Shown here one piece after another: positions 14,372-21,298 of a stretch of DNA of 21,298 bases. The notes below the pieces were generated by a model. The model saw nothing but the letters and a program-made list of their open reading frames with translations, was not told the DNA's origin and searched no databases. Origin of the DNA: JADFRG01 sp964590515 (GTDB lineage: Bacteria; Chloroflexota; Anaerolineae; Anaerolineales; E44-bin32); assembly GCA_964590515.1 (NCBI GenBank), contig CAZPZD010000041.1, forward strand, positions 1-21,298, in the 5' to 3' direction. Position numbers and translations under genes: made by a program. Numbering within the stretch: the stretch's first letter is position 1; each line of letters starts with the position of its first letter.

Positions 14372-15679
14372 TCAGGCCCAAGTCTGCAGTCGGTCGACGA
14401 CCACAGCCAGGAATTGATCGGCTATCGCGCCGTCAATAATCCGGTGGTCGAAGGTCATGGTCAGATACACCATCGGACGCACAGCAATGCCGTCGCCGGG
14501 TTGCCCGCCGGGACCCTGGTTCTCGATCACAACCACCCGTTTCTGCAGCTTGCCGATCCCCAGGATGGCGCACTGCGGTTGGTTGATGATCGGCATGGCA
14601 AGCAGCGACCCACCCACACCGTGGTTGGTGATGGTAAATGTCCCACCTTGCACCTCGTCGGGGTCGAGCTTCCGGTTGCGGGCCCGCTCGGACAGGTCGT
14701 TGACTGATCGGGCCAATGCCAGGAGCGAGAGCTGCCCTGCATTCTTCACCACCGGCACGATCAGGCCCCTCTCTCCAAGCGAGACGGCGACTCCGACGTT
14801 GACTTGCTGGTGCAGCACGATCCCCTGGTCGCTCCAGGACGAATTGACGATCGGTACCTGCTTCAGCGCCTCGACCGTAGCGGCTACGAAATAGGGGCTG
14901 AGGGTGAGCTTGACCCCATCCCGTTCAAACGCCGCCCGATTGGCAGCCCGATGGACAAGCACCCGGCCGAGATCGGCCTCCATAACGCTCGTGACGTGCG
15001 GGCTGGTGTGCCGCGAGCGCACCATGTGCTCGGCGATCCGAGCCCGGACCGGATCCAGCGGTTGCACCTTCAACGGAGGAGCCGAGACGGCGGGCTTGAA
15101 TTCCCCGAGAACTTCCTCGGTCGGCCGGAAGAGTTCGCCGGAGGCTGGCTCCTCCCAAGGAGCTGCGGGCTTCTTCGCCTCCAAGTGGCTCAGGACGTCC
15201 TTCTTGGTGATTCGGCCGCCCTGGCCGCTTCCGCGCACCTTGCTCAGGTCCAGCCCGTGTTCGGCCGCGATTCGGGCAACTACCGGTGAGATGAATCCGA
15301 CTTCGGCCTGCTGGTCGACGGCCGCCTTCGGGCTCGGTGGCTCCGGTTGGCGAACGGGCGCACTCGCAAGAGCGGGCGCCTTGGAGCTGGCTAATTCGCC
15401 GGCCATTCGTCCGGAGGGGGGAGCTTCCGCCACCTTCTCGCTCGGATCTCCGATCAACGCCAGCACGGTTCCGGCCCGCACCGTCTCGCCCTCGGCCACC
15501 AGGAGCTGCAGAACGGTCCCGCTCGCCGGAGAGGGGACTTCGGTGTCCACCTTATCGGTGTTGATCTCGACCAGCGGCTCGAACTCCTGGATCCGCTCAT
15601 GCTGCCGCTTCAGCCATTTAGTGACCGTGCCCTCGACGACCGACTCGCCGAGCTTGGGCATGATGACTTCGATCGCCAT
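14372..15679 (-). CDS. 2-oxoacid dehydrogenase acyltransferase (E2), branched-chain type
   Basis: This 435-residue E2 core enzyme transfers the acyl group from its lipoyl arm to CoA. It has one lipoyl domain (1-78) with the modified lysine Lys43 in EINTDKVDTEVPSP, a Pro/Ala-rich linker, a peripheral-subunit-binding domain (about 127-167, ISPVVARIAAEHGLDLSKVRGS), another linker and the catalytic domain (from about 205) with TITNHGVGG and the active-site DHRIIDG (His412, Asp416). An open frame extends upstream to 15763, but the start at 15679 is chosen because lipoyl domains begin exactly with this MAIEVIMPKLGES pattern and GAGAGGAAAG precedes it. It lies 80 bases after E1-beta. The substrate type is inferred from the E1 subunits. 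Confidence 0.94.
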   Translation of the reverse strand: MAIEVIMPKLGESVVEGTVTKWLKRQHERIQEFEPLVEINTDKVDTEVPSPASGTVLQLLVAEGETVRAGTVLALIGDPSEKVAEAPPSGRMAGELASSKAPALASAPVRQPEPPSPKAAVDQQAEVGFISPVVARIAAEHGLDLSKVRGSGQGGRITKKDVLSHLEAKKPAAPWEEPASGELFRPTEEVLGEFKPAVSAPPLKVQPLDPVRARIAEHMVRSRHTSPHVTSVMEADLGRVLVHRAANRAAFERDGVKLTLSPYFVAATVEALKQVPIVNSSWSDQGIVLHQQVNVGVAVSLGERGLIVPVVKNAGQLSLLALARSVNDLSERARNRKLDPDEVQGGTFTITNHGVGGSLLAMPIINQPQCAILGIGKLQKRVVVIENQGPGGQPGDGIAVRPMVYLTMTFDHRIIDGAIADQFLAVVVDRLQTWA

Positions 15680-15759
15680 AAGTTCTTTCCTCTCAGGGTC
15701 GGCACGACCGGCCAGCGGCCGCGGGCCTCGGTCGGTCGACCAATCGTGATTATCCTCGA

Positions 15760-16746
15760 TCAATACGCGGCCAGATCGCGGATGGCCGCCGCGATCTTGT
15801 CCGGGTTCGGCATAAACCAGTCTTGCAGCGGGTGGCTGTACGGGACCGCCGGAATGTCCGGCCCAGCCAGCCGCCGCACCGGCGCGTCGAGCTGAGTGAA
15901 AGCCTCCTCCGCTAGAATAGCGGCGATCTCGGCTCCGTAGCCGCCGGTAAGGTTATCTTCGTGCACGATCAGGGCCTTCCCGGTCTTGGCCACCGAGCTC
16001 AACACGGCCTGCTTGTCCACCGGCTTCAGGGTCCGCAAATCCACGACCTCGGCATCAATCCCTTCCTGGGCCACCCGCTCGGCGGCTTCCCAACAGTACT
16101 GATGCATCATCCCATAGGCGAACACGCTGAGGTCAGTCCCTGGACGGGAGACTCGGGCCGGGCCGATCGGGACCAGGATCTCTTCGCCCTCGGGCACCTC
16201 GCCGCGGATCAATCGGTAGCCCTTCTTGGGTTCGAAAAACAGCACCGGGTCGGGATCTCGGACGGCCGACTTCAGCAATCCTTTGGCGTCATAAGGATTC
16301 GAGGGGATCACGACCTTCAACCCCGGAACATGGGCATAGAAGGCCTCTACCGATTGCGAGTGGTACAGGCCGCCCCCGATTCCGCCTCCGTAGGGAGCCC
16401 GAATCACCAGCGGGACCGTCCACTCGCCGCCCGACCGATAGCAAAGGCGGGCCGCCTCGCTCACGATCTGGTTGAACGCCGGATGGATGAAGTCCGCAAA
16501 CTGAATCTCGCAGATCGGGTGCATACCATACAATGCGGCTCCGATTCCGATTCCGACGATGGACGATTCCGCCAGCGGGGCATCGACGACCCGCTCCGGA
16601 CCGTATTTCTCATACAAGCCTTGAGTGGCCCGAAACACACCGCCCCGCGGCCCAACGTCTTCCCCAACAATGAATACCCGGTCGTCGCGGGCCAGCTCTT
16701 CATCCATGGCCTGGCGCAGGCCCTCGATCAGGGTGATTTCAGTCAT
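15760..16746 (-). CDS. 2-oxoacid dehydrogenase E1 component, beta subunit
   Basis: This 328-residue subunit pairs with E1-alpha to decarboxylate 2-oxoacids with thiamine diphosphate. Diagnostic segments are FIVGEDVGPRGGVFRATQGL (26-45), the DAPLAESSIVG stretch with the cofactor-activating Glu60, EIQFADFIHPAFNQI (80-94), the GGGIGGGLYHSQSVEAFYAH loop (120-139) and the C-terminal transketolase-like block VVDLRTLKPVDKQAV. The GGG...HSQS loop is closer to branched-chain than to pyruvate enzymes. The frame is open upstream to 16815, but the ATG at 16746 gives the canonical start and overlaps the E1-alpha stop by eight bases, so the two subunits are probably translated together. Confidence 0.94.
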   Translation of the reverse strand: MTEITLIEGLRQAMDEELARDDRVFIVGEDVGPRGGVFRATQGLYEKYGPERVVDAPLAESSIVGIGIGAALYGMHPICEIQFADFIHPAFNQIVSEAARLCYRSGGEWTVPLVIRAPYGGGIGGGLYHSQSVEAFYAHVPGLKVVIPSNPYDAKGLLKSAVRDPDPVLFFEPKKGYRLIRGEVPEGEEILVPIGPARVSRPGTDLSVFAYGMMHQYCWEAAERVAQEGIDAEVVDLRTLKPVDKQAVLSSVAKTGKALIVHEDNLTGGYGAEIAAILAEEAFTQLDAPVRRLAGPDIPAVPYSHPLQDWFMPNPDKIAAAIRDLAAY

Positions 16747-17746
16747 GCCTGCGGTCCCCACTGAACAGTGGATAGGTGGCCTCGGAGACATCCGGATACG
16801 GAGCCTGAGTCGCAAACGCCACCGCCTCCTCCACCTCGGCCTTCGCCCGCTCGTTGATCTCGGCTTCGGCGTTCTCGCTCAAGATCCCCTCGCCCATCAA
16901 GCGCGACCGGAAAAGATCCAGCGGATCTTGAGCCTTGATGGCCTCCATCTCCGCCCGCGGCCGGTAGGTCCGGTCGTCGTCATCCGAAGAATGGGGAGTC
17001 ATCCGATGGACGGTCGCCTCGACCAGAGTCGGGCCATCGCCTCCCCGAGCCCGGGCCACCGCCTCGGAGACGACCCGATGGACTTCCAGGGCGTCCAACC
17101 CATCGACGGTCACTCCCGGCAGTCCCAGCCCCAACGCTTTGTCGGCCGCCCGCGCCACTGCCATCTGGCGGTCCTGGCGGACCGAGATCGCGTAGACGTT
17201 GTTCTCAACAATGAAAATCACCGGAAGCTTGTGGATCGCGGCCCAATTCACGGCCTCATACCAATCGCCCTGTGAAGTAGAACCTTCGCCGATCGTGGTG
17301 AGCACGACTGCATCGTCGCCCCGCAGCTTGATGGCGAAGCCAATCCCGGAGGCGTGAAGGGTCTGGGTGGCCACTGGCGACGAATGGCTGACCACCCTAG
17401 CCCGCTTCAGGCTCCAGTGGCTGGGCATCTGGCGGGCGCCGGAGCTCGGCTCGCCTTGTCGACCCATCAAGCCCAGCATGAATTCCTTCGGGGTCAGGCC
17501 CATCGCCAGCAGCATGGTTAGGTCTCGATAATACGGCAGCAGCCAATCCTGGCCACGGCGGATGGCGAAGATCGCTCCGATTTGAGCCGCCTCATGGCCG
17601 ATAGCCGAGATGTGGAAGGCGATCTTCCCCTGGCGGTGCAGCACCCAGGCTCGCTCGTCCACTCGGCGGGAGAGCAGCATGAGCCAATACATCTCCAGCA
17701 GGTTCTCTCGATTGAGCGCGACCTGCAGTTGCTCCGTCAATTCCAT
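16739..17746 (-). CDS. 2-oxoacid dehydrogenase E1 component, alpha subunit (branched-chain type)
   Basis: This 335-residue subunit carries the thiamine diphosphate site. The motif runs from GEG at 153-155 to ENN at 181-183, the phosphorylation-loop-like region is RVVSHSSPVATQTLHASGIG (117-136), and the string TPHSSDDDDRTYRP (250-263) is the form seen in branched-chain 2-oxoacid dehydrogenases such as that of Thermus, rather than the HSMSDP-type string of pyruvate enzymes. A pyruvate side activity is possible. The ATG abuts the previous gene's TAG (TAGATG) and the ribosome site AAGGAGCGGG lies in the end of that gene, so it is strongly coupled to the FadF-like gene. The complex would act in valine, leucine and isoleucine breakdown. 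Confidence 0.93.
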   Translation of the reverse strand: MELTEQLQVALNRENLLEMYWLMLLSRRVDERAWVLHRQGKIAFHISAIGHEAAQIGAIFAIRRGQDWLLPYYRDLTMLLAMGLTPKEFMLGLMGRQGEPSSGARQMPSHWSLKRARVVSHSSPVATQTLHASGIGFAIKLRGDDAVVLTTIGEGSTSQGDWYEAVNWAAIHKLPVIFIVENNVYAISVRQDRQMAVARAADKALGLGLPGVTVDGLDALEVHRVVSEAVARARGGDGPTLVEATVHRMTPHSSDDDDRTYRPRAEMEAIKAQDPLDLFRSRLMGEGILSENAEAEINERAKAEVEEAVAFATQAPYPDVSEATYPLFSGDRRHD

Positions 17747-19756
17747 CTACCCGCTCCTTGCTTCCACCCGCTCAGCCACGATCTCGACCAGATCCCGCAC
17801 CTGCAGGTCGTCTCCGGCCGCATCGGTCAGCATGATCATACAGAACGGGCAGCCCACGGCCAGGGTCGAGGCTCCGGTCTGCTTCGCTTCCCGTATGCGG
17901 TCGGCACTCACCCGCTCCAGGCCCGCCTCCTCTTCCTTCCACATTTGGGCGCCCCCGGCGCCACAGCAAAAAGAGGTCGAGCGCCGGCGGGGCATCTCCT
18001 GCAGTTCGATTCCCACGAAGCCGAGCGCTTCTCGGGGAGCCTCAATCACCCCGTTCTGGCGGCCCAAGTAGCAGGGATCGTGAAAGGTTACCCCTCCCGC
18101 TTCATCCGCCGCGCTGGGGTCGAGCCTGCCTGCGGCAAACAGCTCCTGGAGGAATTCGGAGTGGTGGATGACTTCGTAGTCTCCGCCGAAGGCCGGGTAT
18201 TCCGTCCGTAGGGTGTGCAGGCAGTGCGGGCACCCGGTCACGATCCGTTTGGGTGCGAGCCGATTGAGTCGCTCGACATTGGCGGTCGCCAGCTCATTGA
18301 AGAGGTACTCGTTCCCGGATCGACGGGCCGGGTCTCCGGTGCAGCGCTCCTCCGGGCCTAAGACTGCGTAATCCACCGCGGCGGCCTTCAGGACTTTGGC
18401 AAAGGCCCGAGCCGCCCGTTGGGCTCGTGGATCGGTGGCGGGCGCACAGCCCACCCACCACAGGATCTCGGGGGCGGGCTGCTGGAGGACGGTCGGCACT
18501 TCGAGGCCCTCGGCCCACTTCAGCCGCTGGTCGGCAGCGACGTTCCACGGATTGGCCGCCCGCTCCATCCCGCGGTAAGCCGTCTGCAGCTGCTCCGGGA
18601 ATTCGTTGCTGGTCAGAACCAGGTGCCGGCGGATCTCCAGGATGTCTCGCATCGGCTCGACGCCCACCGGGCACACTTCCACACACGCCCCACAAGCCGT
18701 ACAGGCCCAGACAGCCTCCGGCGTGATGGCAAACTCGAGCAGGGTTTGGCTGCTCGACTTTCCGGCCGCCAGCTGACTGCCCTCTTGGTTCAGAAAGTAG
18801 CGTTTGTTGATCTCCAAAGCCGCCGGCGAGAGTACTTTGCCGGTTTCATATGCCGGGCAGGCCTCCTGGCAGCGGTTGCACATGATGCAAGCGTAGCCAT
18901 CCATTAGCCCCTTCCAGGAGAGATGCTCCAGTCGCTCCGCGCCGAACCGTTCCAGTGATTCGTCTTCAAAATTGATGGGTTCCAGGGTGCCCATCGAGGG
19001 ACGCTCCGGCTGTAGCAAGAAGTTCAGTGGGGCAAAGAACAAGTGAATGTGTTTGGTGTAGGGGAAGTACGGAATGAAGCCCAACACCGTGCCCAATCCC
19101 AACCACCAGAATACGTGAATGGCGAGCTCCTGCGAAGCCGGGGTCCAGCCGGCCCACAGACCGGCCACGGCCGAACCGAACGGGTTCCACGGATCGGCCC
19201 CGGCCGCGGCCAGTTGAAAGGATTGACCGAGAAAGCGGGAGCCGACGTGAACCAGGATAAAGGCGCCCACGATCGCCGAGTCACGGCGGATCCCAAGGCG
19301 AGCCTTCGGGTGAAGCAGTGTCGTCTCCCGGATCTGCAGGGCTGGCGGCCGGACCCAATAGCGCCGGATCAGCAGCCCGACCATTCCGATCAGCACCCCG
19401 ACGCTCAAGACATCGGCCCCCAGCCGATAGAGGTCTCCGAGCGAACCCTCGCCCAAGAAAACAAACTCGGGGACGAAGCCCTCCAGCACGTCCCCGAGAT
19501 TAACTAAGAAGTAATAAATGAAGCCCCAGCCGACCAGCCCATGCAGCAGGCTGGTCCCCAGGCGGGCCCGAAAGGACGGGGCAAAGCTGACGCTCTTGTA
19601 CAAGGCCTCGCCCGCGCGCCGGACGGCGGCTCGCCAATCGGGGCGGCCGCTTCCACGCCGGATGATGCGAATAAGCCGGGCGATGGCTCCTGCGGTCAGA
19701 TAAATTGTGATCAACGTGAAAATAGTGAAGAGGAGTCGTTCCGGAGTGGTGAGCAT
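17747..19756 (-). CDS. FadF-like membrane Fe-S oxidoreductase (heterodisulfide-reductase-related)
   Basis: This 669-residue protein is a membrane-anchored electron carrier. The N-terminal ~250 residues hold about five to six hydrophobic helices of the nitrate-reductase-gamma type, with candidate haem histidines (for example His72, His170 and His214). Two [4Fe-4S] motifs follow: Cys290/293/296/300 and Cys352/355/358/362. The C-terminal half has two CCG-like domains: Cys437, Cys472 (EERCTGDPARR), Cys509/512, then Cys562, Cys597/598 and Cys636/639. This order matches FadF/YwjF-like proteins that are thought to pass electrons from ETF to the quinone pool. No etfAB genes are here. The frame is open to 19807 (TTG), but ATG 19756 is chosen because the first membrane helix begins right after it; the ribosome site is weak either way. 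It is the first gene of the operon. Confidence 0.9.
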   Translation of the reverse strand: MLTTPERLLFTIFTLITIYLTAGAIARLIRIIRRGSGRPDWRAAVRRAGEALYKSVSFAPSFRARLGTSLLHGLVGWGFIYYFLVNLGDVLEGFVPEFVFLGEGSLGDLYRLGADVLSVGVLIGMVGLLIRRYWVRPPALQIRETTLLHPKARLGIRRDSAIVGAFILVHVGSRFLGQSFQLAAAGADPWNPFGSAVAGLWAGWTPASQELAIHVFWWLGLGTVLGFIPYFPYTKHIHLFFAPLNFLLQPERPSMGTLEPINFEDESLERFGAERLEHLSWKGLMDGYACIMCNRCQEACPAYETGKVLSPAALEINKRYFLNQEGSQLAAGKSSSQTLLEFAITPEAVWACTACGACVEVCPVGVEPMRDILEIRRHLVLTSNEFPEQLQTAYRGMERAANPWNVAADQRLKWAEGLEVPTVLQQPAPEILWWVGCAPATDPRAQRAARAFAKVLKAAAVDYAVLGPEERCTGDPARRSGNEYLFNELATANVERLNRLAPKRIVTGCPHCLHTLRTEYPAFGGDYEVIHHSEFLQELFAAGRLDPSAADEAGGVTFHDPCYLGRQNGVIEAPREALGFVGIELQEMPRRRSTSFCCGAGGAQMWKEEEAGLERVSADRIREAKQTGASTLAVGCPFCMIMLTDAAGDDLQVRDLVEIVAERVEARSG

Positions 19757-19818
19757 CAATGCACTCGCACAGGGCGGGCGTAGACCACCCCTCCTCGGAG
19801 CGAGCAAAAGTGTACCAC

Positions 19819-19836
19819 AGGGCCTTCAACGGCCCT
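19819..19836 (-). terminator. Possible weak terminator hairpin between the Cys-rich gene and the FadF-like operon
   Basis: AGGGCC (19819-19824) and GGCCCT (19831-19836) form a 6-bp stem, and on the minus strand a CTTTTG run follows nine bases after it. It lies 37 bases beyond the stop of the small Cys-rich gene. The stem is short and the T-run is distant, so termination is tentative; it could separate that gene from the operon. Confidence 0.3.
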
Positions 19837-19872
19837 CGGCAAAGGCTGCCGATGGAATCGAGCTCGGTGTTG

Positions 19873-20235
19873 CTAGGCCGCGCGAGCCTGGACGAGCGGT
19901 AGGTCCAACTGAACCACGGGGACCGCGGCCAGATGAGCCTGGACGTCTCTGAGAGCGCCCTTGTACTTCTGCAGCAGCTCAGAGTCCGGACCCTTGTAGC
20001 GTCTCAAGGTCTGGAGTGCGCAAGCGGCGCAGCCGCGCATGGCGCGATAGGAATCAGTCTCGCATTCCAGGCAGATGTCCAACCGCATCATCATGAGTGA
20101 GAAGGCGAGCGATTCCGGATGATCCTCCGGCAGGCCGGAGACGTGATCCGCCAGCTTCCTCCAGGCTTCCCCCCTGGAGGCCCCCAGCTTGGGAATCACT
20201 GAGGACGGGAACAGAAGTTCGTTTTCGGCGTACAT
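19873..20235 (-). CDS. Small cysteine-motif protein of unknown function
   Basis: This 120-residue soluble protein is not assigned to a named family. It has a helical N-terminal half and a central CxxC-x10-CxxC motif (Cys55, Cys58, Cys69, Cys72: DICLECETDSYRAMRGCAAC), which could bind zinc or an Fe-S cluster. A helical RRYKGPDSELLQKYKGAL segment follows, with a hydrophobic tail. The pattern looks conserved rather than random, and the ATG has GGAAGGGGG at good distance (minus strand, about 8-15 bases upstream). It precedes the Fe-S/dehydrogenase operon by 116 bases on the same strand. A redox-sensing or cluster-carrying role would fit but is only suggested by the motif. Confidence 0.65.
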   Translation of the reverse strand: MYAENELLFPSSVIPKLGASRGEAWRKLADHVSGLPEDHPESLAFSLMMMRLDICLECETDSYRAMRGCAACALQTLRRYKGPDSELLQKYKGALRDVQAHLAAVPVVQLDLPLVQARAA

Positions 20236-20272
20236 GAGACTACCCCCTTCCGGGTCGAGCGGCAGGGGGGCG

Positions 20273-20300
20273 ATTGTAGATCAAAGTGCAGAAATGTGGA
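20273..20300 (-). promoter_or_regulatory. Candidate sigma-70-type promoter for the small Cys-rich gene
   Basis: On the minus strand TACAAT (plus 20273-20278) matches TATAAT at five of six bases. It is preceded by TCCACA (plus 20295-20300; four of six matches to TTGACA) at a 16-base spacing. The predicted RNA start is about 30 bases before the ATG at 20235. This fits well but is unconfirmed, and the site lies within the 94-base gap after the L,D-transpeptidase gene. Confidence 0.35.
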
Positions 20301-20329
20301 CTCCGGTACTTTGGTACTAGCGGGACCCC

Positions 20330-21298
20330 TTACGCGCCCCCGGGACCGTAGATTGCGGGGTCGGTCGGGGTATTGCCGGAAGGGTCCCATACGTAGACCC
20401 AGGTTCCTTCCTCAGCGAAGTCAAAGATCCAGTTGGCGTCCTCCGGGGCCAGGTTGACGCAGCCGCGGGAGGTCGGTGTGCCAAAGCGGGAGTGCCAATA
20501 CGTGCCGTGTAAGGCGCGGGCCTGGTCGAAGTACAGGACCCAGGGGACATCCTCCAGAAAGTAATAGTTGCCGCCCTCCGCCGTGACGAGGCCGCCGGTC
20601 ATGTCGTCCCGATCCAGCTTGGCCCACACTTGAAAGAGGCCGGGCTGGGTCCAGAAACCGTTGCGGCCACTGGACACGACGGTGGCGAACTTCAGGTTTC
20701 CGCCTTCGTACGCCGCCAGGGTCTGCTCGTAGAGGTTGACCGAGACCCAGCGGTCGGAGTCCACCCCGGCGGGAGGAATCGGATCCGGGCGCACGACCCC
20801 CAGATTGCGCTGCTCGATCCAGCGGTCCTGGCCGATCATGTACCAGACCCAGTCGCCCACCTGCTGTTGAGCATAGATCTGGACCACCGCGTGGCGAGTG
20901 AAGCATTCCCCTCGAGGATCAATCGGCCCACCCGGCTCAAGAGAGGTACAGGTGCCTCCTTGCACGATCCACCCGAACGGCCGATCGGGCGTACGGGAAA
21001 AGGCCAGCCCCGGCGAGCTGGGCAGCTGGAGGGCACTGACCGAACCGCCCCGCACATAGCCGAGCGGGGTGGCATAGATCGTATTTCCATCGATCTCCGT
21101 TTGGGCGAAGGTCGAAAGGTAGACAAACCCAGAGGCGAGAGAGGATGAGCCGCTCCCGCCCCCGGCCGCGTCCTCCGCGCTGGCGTAAATCGTGGTTTCT
21201 CCCGAGCTGGCCCGCAGATAATCCCAGGGCAGAAAGCCAAGGTTTGGATCGGTCGCCTCGGTGGGCAGCGGTTTGGGTGGATAGAGGCCCAGCCGGGC
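20330..21298 (-). CDS. L,D-transpeptidase (YkuD), 5' end beyond the window
   Basis: This cell-wall enzyme would form 3-3 cross-links in peptidoglycan or attach proteins to it. The C-terminal YkuD domain begins about DRWVSVNLYEQTLAAYEGGN and ends with HGTYWHSRFGTPTSRGCVNLAP spread over one stretch; its active-site His and Cys are in HGTYWH and SRGCVNL. The N-terminal part is a longer extracytoplasmic region with a Gly/Ser-rich linker (GGGSGSSS) and an LGLYPPKPLP start at the window edge. I translated the minus frame from the window edge to 20330 and found no stop codon, so the gene continues past 21298. The GTG at 21055 is an internal codon, not the start. A signal peptide is expected but lies outside the window. 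Confidence 0.9.
   Translation of the reverse strand, partial: ARLGLYPPKPLPTEATDPNLGFLPWDYLRASSGETTIYASAEDAAGGGSGSSSLASGFVYLSTFAQTEIDGNTIYATPLGYVRGGSVSALQLPSSPGLAFSRTPDRPFGWIVQGGTCTSLEPGGPIDPRGECFTRHAVVQIYAQQQVGDWVWYMIGQDRWIEQRNLGVVRPDPIPPAGVDSDRWVSVNLYEQTLAAYEGGNLKFATVVSSGRNGFWTQPGLFQVWAKLDRDDMTGGLVTAEGGNYYFLEDVPWVLYFDQARALHGTYWHSRFGTPTSRGCVNLAPEDANWIFDFAEEGTWVYVWDPSGNTPTDPAIYGPGGA

Overview
This is a high-GC bacterial scaffold piece. It contains two runs of exactly 100 N (3114-3213 and 11111-11210), which are typical scaffold-gap placeholders, so it probably comes from a draft or metagenome-assembled genome. The mix of genes suggests an uncultured Chloroflexota-like bacterium: a FadF-like Fe-S protein next to branched-chain 2-oxoacid dehydrogenase genes, an F420/FMN-type PPOX protein, a YkuD L,D-transpeptidase of a type I associate with Chloroflexota, and Asp-box propeller plus MoaD-like genes. 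That assignment is an inference; there is no rRNA or marker gene in the window.

The left half (1-10431) is read on the + strand and holds mostly small, loosely connected genes. In order they are: a GYD-domain protein and a GyrI-like ligand-binding protein, each preceded by a copy of the same 76-bp structured repeat; a GNAT acetyltransferase; a decayed prenyltransferase/squalene-cyclase-repeat gene fragment; an alpha/beta hydrolase that runs into the first gap; the C-terminus of a different membrane protein beyond the gap; an Asp-box (BNR) propeller protein translationally coupled to a MoaD/ThiS-like protein ending in Gly-Gly; a PPOX-family flavin/F420 protein; an envelope cluster (DUF2807 lipoprotein, second lipoprotein, small membrane protein, GT-C glycosyltransferase); a conserved protein of unknown function; and an SDR dehydrogenase.

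The right half (10428-21298) is read on the - strand. Its core is a tight eight-gene run, in transcription order: FadF-like membrane Fe-S oxidoreductase, E1-alpha, E1-beta, E2 and E3 of a branched-chain-type 2-oxoacid dehydrogenase, citrate synthase, a trypsin-like serine protease interrupted by the second gap, and a small protein that is a stand-alone paralogue of the protease's N-terminal domain. Several junctions overlap or abut, so the run looks like one operon. It would oxidise branched-chain 2-oxoacids (or pyruvate) to acyl-CoA, pass electrons toward the membrane and feed acetyl-CoA into the TCA cycle. Upstream lie a small CxxC-x10-CxxC protein with a candidate promoter and an L,D-transpeptidase whose 5' end lies beyond the right edge.

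The two halves converge at 10428-10431, where the two terminal genes share the bases CTAG in their stop codons. No CRISPR array, tRNA, rRNA, insertion sequence or phage gene was seen. The most notable items are the duplicated three-way-junction repeat, the protease with its separate N-domain paralogue, the propeller/MoaD-like pair behind a perfect 22-bp palindrome, and the internally deleted cyclase remnant.
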